NCBI GenBank assembly: GCA_035543055.1
Contig: DATKKJ010000148.1
Coordinates: forward strand, 1 to 64,000
Length of the DNA stretch: 64,000 bases
Reading direction: 5' to 3'
Source of the DNA: Terriglobales bacterium
Lineage (GTDB): Bacteria; Acidobacteriota; Terriglobia; Terriglobales; Acidobacteriaceae
In this document: positions 25,449 to 33,095 of the stretch, one piece after another
Layout of the letters: each line of letters starts with the position of its first letter
How positions within the stretch are numbered: the stretch's first letter is position 1
The notes under the pieces: generated by a model
What the model was told of the DNA's origin: nothing
Databases searched by the model: none
What the model saw: only the letters and a program-made list of their open reading frames with translations
Made by a program: the position numbers and the translations under genes

Positions 25449-28400
25449 TCATGCCCGGCGGAAGACCGGGGAGACCGGAGGCCCCTCCAGGCGCGTCTCG
25501 ACGTTGCCGGCCGCGATGGCTTCCGCCATCACGCCCAGCGCCGCCCGGTAAGCGCGGAGCGTGTGCTCGACATCCTGGGCGCTATGGCTGGCGCAGAGCA
25601 TGTGGTATCCGGCGCACAGTACCCCGCGCTTGATGACTTCCTGCTGGAAGAGGCTTTTCAGCGCCAGCCACTCGGCGCCGGTATCGTCCTTGAAGTTGAT
25701 GACGGTGCGAGGCGGGTACCCGATACATGCGGTGTAGCGCTCCAGCCCGAGTTTCTGGGCCAGCGTGTTGTACCCGTCGCGCAGCCGCTCGCCCTGCTCC
25801 CAAATGCGGTCGATCGCCTTTCGCTCCCGCAGCGCCCGGATGGTGGCCAGTGCCGCCGCCAGACCCAAGGCATCACCGCCGAAGGTGAAGGAGAAGAACA
25901 CCTCGTCGAAGATCTCCATCACGTCTCTACGCCCGACCACGGCGGCGATGGGATATCCATTCCCCATGGCCTTGCCGAAGCAACCCAGGTCCGGCGTGAC
26001 CTTGAAATATTCCTGCGCGCCCCCGAGCGCCATGCGGAAGCCGGTGATCACCTCGTCGAAGATGAGCAGAGCGCCCTCGCGGTGCGCCAGGTCTTTCACC
26101 TGCTGCAGGAACCCTTCTTGCGGAGCGATGACTCCGGCCGGTTCCATGATCACGGCAGCGACCTGGCCACGATGTTCGGCGAAGATCCGTTCCAGGCTGG
26201 CGAGGTTGTTGTATTCGAAGCCGGCGACCAGCTGCTGGACCGCCGCCGGGACGCCCTTGTTCCGGGTGGTGGCGCCGATGTACCAGTCCTGCCAGCCGTG
26301 ATATCCGCAGAAGGCGACCATGTCGCGGCCGGTGAACCCGCGTGCCGCCCGGACCGCGCCCGCGGTGACGTCGGAGCCGTTCTTAGCGAAGCGCACCATC
26401 TCCGCGCACGGGATCATTTCCACCAGGACCTTAGCAAGCTCGACCTCCAGGGGATGCGGCAGCGAGAATGCATAGCCGCTTTCCATCTGCTGCCCGATCG
26501 CCCGGTTCACGTCGGGATCGGCATGGCCCAGGATCACCGGGCCGAGGGCCATGGAATAGTCGATGTACTCGTTGTCGTCCACGTCCCAGACGTGCGACCC
26601 GCGAGCGCGCGCCAGGTACACTGGCGAAACCCCCTGCACGAACTGCGTCGGCCCCTTGCTGAACGTCTGCGAATACGAAGGGATGAGCCGGCGTGCCTCT
26701 TCTTTCAGGCCTTGGGAGGCGGCGAGCGTGCGGGTTGTGGCAGCCATCGGTTCCTCCGCGATCAGGCTCTTGTAGTACCCCTCGTTGCGGATGATCCCGC
26801 GATTGAGCGCAGCCACTTCCGGGTGTTCCTTGACTGCCTTCAGCAGTTCGCCGAGAGCAAAGCTGACCTTCCCTCCGAGCAACGCGTACAGCGCGCGGGT
26901 GAACTCCAGGTCTGCGCCCTCGTCCACGGTCAGGCGCAGGTCCGGCGGCCCCTCTCCATCCTGGGCGGAGACGTTCTGCACGCGGAAGCGGTCAGAGAGC
27001 TTGATATACGGGGTTACGTGCTCGCGCTCGGGCTCGCGCTTCGCTTCCTTCCAGGCGGTCTCGAGTGCAGCCATGGAAAAGACCTCGGTGTCGAGTCCGT
27101 CCGGAAAGGTGTGGGCCAGAGTGTTCGAAACGTAATCGGCATCGCCGTCCAGATAGGCTCCGACCACGCGGTCGATCACGCCAGGGTCGATGAACGGGCA
27201 ATCCGCGGTGATACGCACGACGGCGCCGGCGCCGTGCGCTCGCGCCGCCTGGTAATAGCGGTCGAGGACGTCGTCCTCACTCCCCCGGAACACCGGGAGC
27301 CGTTCGCCCTGGCAGAACCCGACCACCGCTTCGTCGCTCGCGGAGGTGGTGGTAGCCACCACCACTTCCTGCACCGTCTTGGCCCGGCGCACGCGCTGGG
27401 TGACGTACCACAGCATCGGTCTCCCGGCGACGTCCGCCAGGACCTTGCCGGGCAAACGAGTGGAACCCATGCGGGCCTGCACGATGGCAACGACCTTGGA
27501 CGACCGGCGGTCCGGCGGGCGGATCCTCATCGCCGCACCGGTCGGCGCCGATTCCCGGGCCGCCAGCGCGATGCGCAGCACCCGCTCGCCCTCCCACACG
27601 TCGCAGAGCGGCCGGTCCTTGCCGTCAAGGCAGTTCAGGAAATGCTGCATCTCGTCCACGTACATCTGGTTCAGCTGCCAGTCGGGGGGACTGGTCCAGG
27701 TCTCCCACTGCCCGGTGGCCGAGCGATAGCAACGGACCTGTCCGGTCACGAAGTGCCACCGGATCGTGCCCTGGTCTCCGATCACATGACAGGTCCGGCT
27801 CCTGGCCCGCTGCACGTAGTCAAGATGGATCTCGGAGATAGCGCCGCTGCTGTGCCGAAGGAGGATGGCGGCCACATCCTCGGTATCGATCTCTAGGTGG
27901 CTGAGCTTGCCCGCGAGGCACGACACGCTCTCCACCTCTCCCATCAGCTCGCGGACGTAGTCCAGCTCGTGGATGGCATCGAGGATCACGCCCCCTCCCA
28001 ACTGGCGCCGCGCGCTGTAGCCCTGGCGATAGTCTTCCCAAGGGTGCCACTCGGGCAGGTAGTGCCCGGTCTCGGCCCGGAGGGCCACTACTTTGCCGAC
28101 AGCCCCCTCAGTGATCAGCGCCTTCATTTGCCGGATGCCGGGAATGAATCGCGTATTGAAGCCCGCGAACGTGATCAGGTCCTTCTTCCGGACGAGTTCC
28201 AGCAAGCGGCTTACACCGTCCAGGCTGTCGGAAAGAGGCTTTTCGATGAACAGGTGACAGCCCCGCTCCGCCGCCTCGATCGCCGGAGGGATGTGCATGG
28301 CGGTCGGCGTGGCGATGACGGCCACGTCGGGCTTGAGCGGCCAGGCGTCTTCCAACCGCTCCACGACCGGCACGTGGCATTTCTCCGAGGCCTCGGCGCG

Positions 28401-28553
28401 GCGGTCAGGGCGGGGATCGAAGGCGATCACATCGTCCACGCCCAAGGCTTGGAGGTTACTGATGTGCCGTTTTCCGATGGAACCGCAACCGACGACCAGG
28501 AATCGCCGAGGCCGCTGTGGGGACGGAGGCATGTTTGCATGCGATTCTAGCAA
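25449..28553 (-). CDS. Three-enzyme fusion: Gfo/Idh/MocA oxidoreductase, SpsF-like cytidylyltransferase, class III aminotransferase
   Basis: A single uninterrupted frame of 1034 codons. Residues about 15-335 form an NAD(P)-dependent Gfo/Idh/MocA oxidoreductase (VVGCGSIGKRHI, then FIEKPLSDSL with the EKP motif at 104-106). Residues about 352-600 form an SpsF/NeuA-like cytidylyltransferase (VVAIVQARMGSTRLPGKVL, ADCPFIDPGVID). Residues about 603-1034 form a class III aminotransferase of the glutamate-1-semialdehyde aminomutase type (YHGWQDWYIGATTRNKG, LLIFDEVITGFR, PLP lysine Lys861 in CFGKAMGNGYP). The start is TTG at 28553 with GGAG four bases before it; ATG at 28532 is the alternative. An ATG at 26747 is preceded by GGAGGAACCG, so the aminotransferase might also be made separately. 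Together the parts could oxidise, aminate and CMP-activate a nonulosonate-like sugar. Confidence 0.9.
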   Translation of the reverse strand: MLESHANMPPSPQRPRRFLVVGCGSIGKRHISNLQALGVDDVIAFDPRPDRRAEASEKCHVPVVERLEDAWPLKPDVAVIATPTAMHIPPAIEAAERGCHLFIEKPLSDSLDGVSRLLELVRKKDLITFAGFNTRFIPGIRQMKALITEGAVGKVVALRAETGHYLPEWHPWEDYRQGYSARRQLGGGVILDAIHELDYVRELMGEVESVSCLAGKLSHLEIDTEDVAAILLRHSSGAISEIHLDYVQRARSRTCHVIGDQGTIRWHFVTGQVRCYRSATGQWETWTSPPDWQLNQMYVDEMQHFLNCLDGKDRPLCDVWEGERVLRIALAARESAPTGAAMRIRPPDRRSSKVVAIVQARMGSTRLPGKVLADVAGRPMLWYVTQRVRRAKTVQEVVVATTTSASDEAVVGFCQGERLPVFRGSEDDVLDRYYQAARAHGAGAVVRITADCPFIDPGVIDRVVGAYLDGDADYVSNTLAHTFPDGLDTEVFSMAALETAWKEAKREPEREHVTPYIKLSDRFRVQNVSAQDGEGPPDLRLTVDEGADLEFTRALYALLGGKVSFALGELLKAVKEHPEVAALNRGIIRNEGYYKSLIAEEPMAATTRTLAASQGLKEEARRLIPSYSQTFSKGPTQFVQGVSPVYLARARGSHVWDVDDNEYIDYSMALGPVILGHADPDVNRAIGQQMESGYAFSLPHPLEVELAKVLVEMIPCAEMVRFAKNGSDVTAGAVRAARGFTGRDMVAFCGYHGWQDWYIGATTRNKGVPAAVQQLVAGFEYNNLASLERIFAEHRGQVAAVIMEPAGVIAPQEGFLQQVKDLAHREGALLIFDEVITGFRMALGGAQEYFKVTPDLGCFGKAMGNGYPIAAVVGRRDVMEIFDEVFFSFTFGGDALGLAAALATIRALRERKAIDRIWEQGERLRDGYNTLAQKLGLERYTACIGYPPRTVINFKDDTGAEWLALKSLFQQEVIKRGVLCAGYHMLCASHSAQDVEHTLRAYRAALGVMAEAIAAGNVETRLEGPPVSPVFRRA

Positions 28554-28657
28554 ACTTCTCCACGCCCCCTCCCGCGGCGCGCTTCTGATAACATCCGGCT
28601 AGCATCGATCCAGGTCCCACCGATCCGCACCCGCGTATGGGCCACAATGCGAGCGAC

Positions 28658-29587
28658 ATGATCCTTGTCACCGGCGCCAGCGGTCTGCTGGGCGCGAACT
28701 TCGTGCAAGTGGCCCGGGCCGCTGGCCGGCCGGTCGTGGCCCAGTATCGTCAGCATCCGACCGAGGAGCTGGGCGTGACCTCGATCCGGGCTGATTTGAC
28801 CGATGCCGCTGCGGTCTCGGGGCTGATGGAGAAAGCGCGGCCTGCCTGGGTGGTGCACTGCGCCGCCGCCGCCAACGTCGACTGGTGCGAACAACATCCT
28901 GACGAGGCCCGGCGAATCAACGTGGACGGCTCCCGCATGGTGGCCCGCGAAGCGCGCCGTGCCGGCGCTCGCCTCGTCCACATCTCTACCGATGCCGTCT
29001 TCGACGGCGCCCGCGGCAACTACGCCGAGGACGACACCATCAATCCCGTCAACGAGTACTCGCGCAGCAAAGCGGATGCCGAGGTCGCCGTCCGCGAGGA
29101 GCTGGGAGCGGCGCTCATCGTTCGCACCACCATCTACGGATGGAATTTCCAGCCCAAACAAAGCCTGGGCGAGTGGCTGGTGGCCGAGCTTTCCTCGGGC
29201 CGCAGCGTCATCGGCTTTAGCGACCTGGTTTTCTCCCCGCTCCTGGTGAATCACCTCTCGGAGCTCCTGCTGGAAATGATGGGACGCAGCCTGCAAGGCG
29301 TGTACCACGTGGCCGCCTCCGATTCCTGTACGAAGTATGATTTCGGCAAGCGCATGGCAAGGAAGTTCGGCCTGGACGAATCTCTGGTACGGCCGGGCAC
29401 GACCGAGGACGTGCCGCGTCCTGCCCGCCGGCCCCGGAACCTGTCACTCAACACCGGTAAGATCGCGCGAGCACTGGGGCGGACGATGCCCACGGTGGAT
29501 GAAGGAATTGCCGCCTTCGACGCCCTGCGTGACACCGGTTTTGCAGCACGGATGAAGGACAGAGGACCCGCTCATGCTCAGTCTTGA
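28658..29587 (+). CDS. RmlD-like SDR sugar-nucleotide reductase/epimerase
   Basis: About 309 residues from the ATG at 28658; an in-frame ATG at 28637 would add seven residues. I prefer the later start because the protein then begins MILVTGASGLLGANF, the usual NAD(P)-binding opening. Other family features are VVHCAAAANVDWCEQHPDEA, the phrase STDAVFDGARGNYAEDD and NEYSRSKADAE (YxxxK catalytic pair). VYHVAASDSCTKYDFGKRMA is typical of RmlD-like proteins. The family reduces 4-keto sugar nucleotides. It overlaps the NeuB-family gene by 14 bases and points away from the fusion gene. It might be the ketoreductase missing from the CDP branch, or act in the nonulosonate pathway. Confidence 0.9.
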   Translation: MILVTGASGLLGANFVQVARAAGRPVVAQYRQHPTEELGVTSIRADLTDAAAVSGLMEKARPAWVVHCAAAANVDWCEQHPDEARRINVDGSRMVAREARRAGARLVHISTDAVFDGARGNYAEDDTINPVNEYSRSKADAEVAVREELGAALIVRTTIYGWNFQPKQSLGEWLVAELSSGRSVIGFSDLVFSPLLVNHLSELLLEMMGRSLQGVYHVAASDSCTKYDFGKRMARKFGLDESLVRPGTTEDVPRPARRPRNLSLNTGKIARALGRTMPTVDEGIAAFDALRDTGFAARMKDRGPAHAQS

Positions 29588-30668
29588 CATCGGGCGCCGC
29601 CGCATCGGCGACGACCAGCCCACCTATTTCATCGCCGACATCTCCGCCAATCACGACGGCGACCTGGAGCGGGCGAAGATGCTCATCCAGCTTTGCGCTC
29701 GGGCCGGCGCTGATGCGGCCAAGTTCCAGAACTTCCGCGCACCCAAGATCGTCAGCGAGCAGGGGTTCCGCAGCCTCAGCGCCCAGCTCTCCCATCAGGC
29801 CAAATGGAAGAAGTCGGTTTACCAGGTGTATCAGGAAGCCAGTCTGCCCTGGGAATGGACGCCGGTATTGAAGGCGGAGTGTGACCGCGCCGGGATCGAG
29901 TATTCCTCCACGCCCTACGACTTCGACGCCGTGGACATGCTCGACCCCTACGTCGCGATCTACAAGATCGGTTCCGGCGACATCACCTGGCCGGAGATGC
30001 TGCGCAAGGTGGCGAGCAAGAACAAGCCGGTGCTGCTGGCCTGCGGCGCCTCCGACATCGGTGAAGTAAAGGCGGCGGTGGACACCATCCGTGCCGTCAA
30101 TCCCCGGCTCGGCCTCATGCAGTGCAACACCAATTACACCGCGAGTCTGGAGAACTTCCGCCATATCCATCTCAATGTGCTAAGGACCTTCCGCACCATG
30201 TTCCCCGACTTGGTCCTGGGCCTGTCGGACCACACCCCCGGACATGCCACCGTGTTAGGGGCGGTAGCTCTGGGCGCGCGCGTGGTCGAGAAGCACTTCA
30301 CCGATGACAATGCCCGCGAGGGCCCCGATCACCCCTTCTCCATGACGCCCGCCACCTGGCGGGAGATGGTGGACCGCACCCGTGAGTTGGAGCTGGCCCT
30401 GGGCAGCGCCGAGAAGAAGGTCGCCGGCAACGAACAGGACACGGTGGTGGTGCAGCGCCGCTGCCTCCGCGCTGCCCGCAACCTCGAGCCGGGTACCTTG
30501 CTCACCCGGGATTGCCTCGACGTCCTGCGCCCGGCGCCGCGGGACGCCATCTTTCCTTACGAGATCGACAAAGTGATCGGGATGCGCCTGCGCGCCCGCG
30601 TCGAAGCCGGCCAGCACCTTCGCTGGACCATGCTCGAGGGCGAGCCGAAAGCCGCGGGCCAAAGCTGA
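29574..30668 (+). CDS. N-acetylneuraminate synthase family protein (NeuB/PseI/LegI-like)
   Basis: A 364-residue enzyme of the NeuB family, which condenses phosphoenolpyruvate with a six-carbon sugar to a nonulosonic acid. The TIM-barrel domain opens with YFIADISANHDGDLERA, then GADAAKFQNF, IEYSSTPYDFDAVDML, YKIGSGDITWPEML, KPVLLACGASDIGEV and GLSDHTPGHATVLGAVALGA, all family motifs; VVEKHFTDDNAREGPDH follows with the metal and substrate residues. The C-terminal SAF antifreeze-like domain is at about residues 295-360 (NLEPGTLLTRDCLDVLRP). AGAGGA precedes the ATG at 29574. It shows that the locus makes a sialic-acid-like sugar; which one cannot be told from the sequence. Confidence 0.94.
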   Translation: MLSLDIGRRRIGDDQPTYFIADISANHDGDLERAKMLIQLCARAGADAAKFQNFRAPKIVSEQGFRSLSAQLSHQAKWKKSVYQVYQEASLPWEWTPVLKAECDRAGIEYSSTPYDFDAVDMLDPYVAIYKIGSGDITWPEMLRKVASKNKPVLLACGASDIGEVKAAVDTIRAVNPRLGLMQCNTNYTASLENFRHIHLNVLRTFRTMFPDLVLGLSDHTPGHATVLGAVALGARVVEKHFTDDNAREGPDHPFSMTPATWREMVDRTRELELALGSAEKKVAGNEQDTVVVQRRCLRAARNLEPGTLLTRDCLDVLRPAPRDAIFPYEIDKVIGMRLRARVEAGQHLRWTMLEGEPKAAGQS

Positions 30669-30670
30669 GC

Positions 30671-31798
30671 ATGCGCGTCCTTTATTTCTCGCGGACGCTC
30701 ACCGGCCACGACCGGCGCTTCCTGGCCAAGCTGGCGGAGTCGGAGCACGAGATCTGGTTCCTGGCGCTGGAGGAGCATTCCCCGCTGCCCAGCGACCTGG
30801 CCGCGAAGGTGCGCACCGCCCCCTCTCTCGGCGCGGCGGGCTTCGGGATCAGGCAGCTTCCCGGGCTCGCTCCCCGGTTGCAAGCCTCACTCAGCAAGAT
30901 CCGACCCGACCTGGTGCACGCGGGCCCGGTGCCGTCGTGCGGATACCTGGCAGCGCTTGCCGGCTTCCACCCGCTCCTGCTGCAATCCTGGGGCTCCGAC
31001 ATCCTGGTGGATGCCGATCGTGATGCCGCCCACCAAGAGGCCACCCGGTCGGCCCTGGCGCACGCTGACGCGCTGTTCTGCGATTGCGATGCGGTGCGAG
31101 TGAAGGCACAAAGCCTGGGCGGCCCCACGGGCGACCGCGTGGTGCAGTTCCCATGGGGCGTGGACCTGCAGCGCTTCCGTCCGGGAGCGGCGCCTCAGTC
31201 ACGCCAGCGGCTCGGCTGGCAAGATGCCTTCGTGGTGCTCTCCACCCGCTCCTGGGAACCTCTGTACGGCATCGACGTGCTGGTCGAGGCGTTCCGCCTT
31301 GCGGCGCGGCGCGAACCGCGCCTGCGCTTGCTGCTGGCGGGCAGCGGGAGTCTGGCCCCTGCCGTCGAGGCCCAGATTGCAGCAGGCGGGCTCGAGGGAT
31401 TCACTCATCGTCCCGGCAACATTGACCACGACCAGCTTCCCGATTATTTCCGCGCCGCCGACCTGTTCATGAGTTGCTCCTACAGCGATGGCAGTTCCGT
31501 CTCGATGCTGGAAGCCATGGCCACGGCGCTTCCCGTGCTGCTGACCGATGCCCCGGGGAACCGCGAGTGGGTCGCGGCGGGCGAGAATGGATGGCTTGGC
31601 GCTCCGGGAAACGCAGAATCGTTTGCTACCGGGCTGCTCCGCGCCGTGAAGGCTTCATCCAGGGAACGCGAAGCGATGGGCGCGGCCAACCGCCGGGCCG
31701 TCGAGTCCCGCGCTGACTGGCACCGGAATTTCCCAAAACTGCTGGAAGCTTACTCGCGCCTGGGCAGCGCCAGGACAGAGCGGACGGGCGGCGCCTAG
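30671..31798 (+). CDS. Glycosyltransferase family 4
   Basis: A 375-residue GT-B glycosyltransferase. It begins MRVLYFSRTLTGHDRRFLAKL; LVHAGPVPSCGYLAAL and LLQSWGSDILVDAD are typical N-terminal-domain phrases. VVLSTRSWEPLYGIDVLVEAF opens the C-terminal domain, and SCSYSDGSSVSMLEAMATALPV stands at the EX7E position, with Ser-rich residues before the second Glu. The ATG follows the stop of the NeuB-family gene by two bases, so they are co-transcribed. Transfer of the nonulosonate or an adjacent sugar is inferred from this. The 3' end overlaps the convergent dehydratase gene by four bases. Confidence 0.92.
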   Translation: MRVLYFSRTLTGHDRRFLAKLAESEHEIWFLALEEHSPLPSDLAAKVRTAPSLGAAGFGIRQLPGLAPRLQASLSKIRPDLVHAGPVPSCGYLAALAGFHPLLLQSWGSDILVDADRDAAHQEATRSALAHADALFCDCDAVRVKAQSLGGPTGDRVVQFPWGVDLQRFRPGAAPQSRQRLGWQDAFVVLSTRSWEPLYGIDVLVEAFRLAARREPRLRLLLAGSGSLAPAVEAQIAAGGLEGFTHRPGNIDHDQLPDYFRAADLFMSCSYSDGSSVSMLEAMATALPVLLTDAPGNREWVAAGENGWLGAPGNAESFATGLLRAVKASSREREAMGAANRRAVESRADWHRNFPKLLEAYSRLGSARTERTGGA

Positions 31799-32832
31799 CG
31801 TGCGCCTGGTCGCGTCTCGTGCTGTGCGGCCGTCACCGGCTCCGGTGCAGCCTCTTCACGGATCAACCCCTGGAGCTCGGGGACGCGCAGCCACTGCGTG
31901 TTAGTGTCACTGGCATAGCGGAAGCCGTCTGGTAGAGACTTGCCGTGCCTCCATCCGTTGGTCTCCCACCAGGGATGATTGGGCTTGATCACGTACATGT
32001 TCTCCAACTCGACGGTGTGCCGGGCTTCGTCCTCCGAAACCAGCACCTCGTGGACCTTCTCTCCCGGGCGGATGCCGACGGTGTCGGTCTTGCATCCCGG
32101 CGCCACTGCCTCGACCAGGTCCATGATGTTCATGCTGGGCAGCTTGGGAACGAAGATCTCGCCCCCCTGCATCTGGCGGATGCACTCCAGGACGAAGCGC
32201 ACGCCCTGGTCCAGGGTGATCCAGAAGCGGGTCATGCGCGGATCGGTGACCGTGACCCGGCCGCTGGCTCGTTGCGCCTGGAACACCGGGATCACGCTTC
32301 CCCGGCTGCCGACGACGTTGCCGTAGCGGGAGACGCTGAAATGCGTATCCTGGTCACCGGAGTAAGCATTGGCCTGCACGAACATCTTCTCCGCGCACAG
32401 CTTGGTGGCGCCGTAGAGGTTCACGGGATTCACCGCCTTGTCGGTGCTGACCGCCAGGACCTTCTTCACGCCCTGGTCAAGGGCGGCGTCGATCACGTTC
32501 TTGGCTCCCACCACGTTGGTCTGCACTGCCTCGAAGGGGTTGTACTCGCAGGCCGGAACCTGCTTGAGGGCGGCGGCGTGGATGACCATGTCCACCCCGC
32601 GGAAGGCGCGCTCCATGCGATCGCGATCGCGCACGTCGCCCAGGAAGTAGCGCAGCGGCGAGCCCGGTCCGTCGGGGAAATCGCGCCGCATCTCGTGCTG
32701 CTTGAGCTCGTCGCGGCTGAAGACGATCAGCTTCTTCGGGTGGTGTTCCTTGAGCGCGATCTGCAGCAACTTCTTCCCGAACGATCCCGTGCCGCCGGTG
32801 ATGAGGACTGATTGCCGATCCAGAACGCCCAT
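31795..32832 (-). CDS. pseB: UDP-N-acetylglucosamine 4,6-dehydratase (inverting), PseB-like
   Basis: A 345-residue SDR enzyme. TGGTGSFGKK is the NAD(P) loop (residues 12-21). VFSRDELKQHEMRRDF, HAAALKQVPACEYNPFEA, STDKAVNPVNLYGATK (Asp131, Lys132, Tyr140, Lys144) and RYGNVVGSRGSVIPVF match PseB/FlaA1 closely. The product would be UDP-4-keto-6-deoxy-L-AltNAc, the first intermediate of pseudaminic acid. The ATG at 32832 is preceded by AAGGAG at good spacing; the frame extends upstream but without support. The gene faces the glycosyltransferase at its 3' end and the tyrosine kinase gene at its 5' end. It may feed the NeuB-family enzyme or a separate 6-deoxy-HexNAc residue. Confidence 0.93.
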   Translation of the reverse strand: MGVLDRQSVLITGGTGSFGKKLLQIALKEHHPKKLIVFSRDELKQHEMRRDFPDGPGSPLRYFLGDVRDRDRMERAFRGVDMVIHAAALKQVPACEYNPFEAVQTNVVGAKNVIDAALDQGVKKVLAVSTDKAVNPVNLYGATKLCAEKMFVQANAYSGDQDTHFSVSRYGNVVGSRGSVIPVFQAQRASGRVTVTDPRMTRFWITLDQGVRFVLECIRQMQGGEIFVPKLPSMNIMDLVEAVAPGCKTDTVGIRPGEKVHEVLVSEDEARHTVELENMYVIKPNHPWWETNGWRHGKSLPDGFRYASDTNTQWLRVPELQGLIREEAAPEPVTAAQHETRPGAR

Positions 32833-33095
32833 AATCTCCTTGAAAGGCCTCTCGCCTCGATTCCCTCCCCTTTTGAAACGCCTGGGACCGCCCCGGGAAG
32901 AGAAGTGATGACTTTGGTGCGGCTGATTGTAGTTGATTCTAAAGGACCGGCGCGATGGGGTGGTATGATACGAAGCAATCCGTTCTCCATAGGGTGGCCG
33001 CTGATACAATCGTGTGTAATCCGGTCCAGCGTTCAAAGCCTCGGCCTCTCTGCCTCTGCGCCCAGCGAAGCCCAAGATGGTGAGGAGTAGTACGG
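32833..33095. other. Divergent intergenic region between the pseB-like and wzc-like genes
   Basis: The stretch separates two divergent genes and must hold promoters in both directions. It is more AT-rich in its middle. On the plus strand TATGAT and TACAAT occur as possible -10 elements, but neither has a convincing -35 at 16-18 bases, so I assign no promoter. GAGGAG just before 33096 is the ribosome binding site of the kinase gene. Confidence 0.5.

Noticed and set aside
24465-27896. Open frame of 1143 codons on the plus strand, antisense to the fusion gene
   Set aside because: Its composition (many Arg, His, Gly, Pro and Gln, no domain motif) is that of a GC-rich antisense shadow, and the minus strand carries unmistakable enzyme motifs.
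32833-33075. N-terminal extension of the pseB-like gene
   Set aside because: The added residues have no resemblance to the family, and AAGGAG precedes the internal ATG at 32832, where PseB homologues start.
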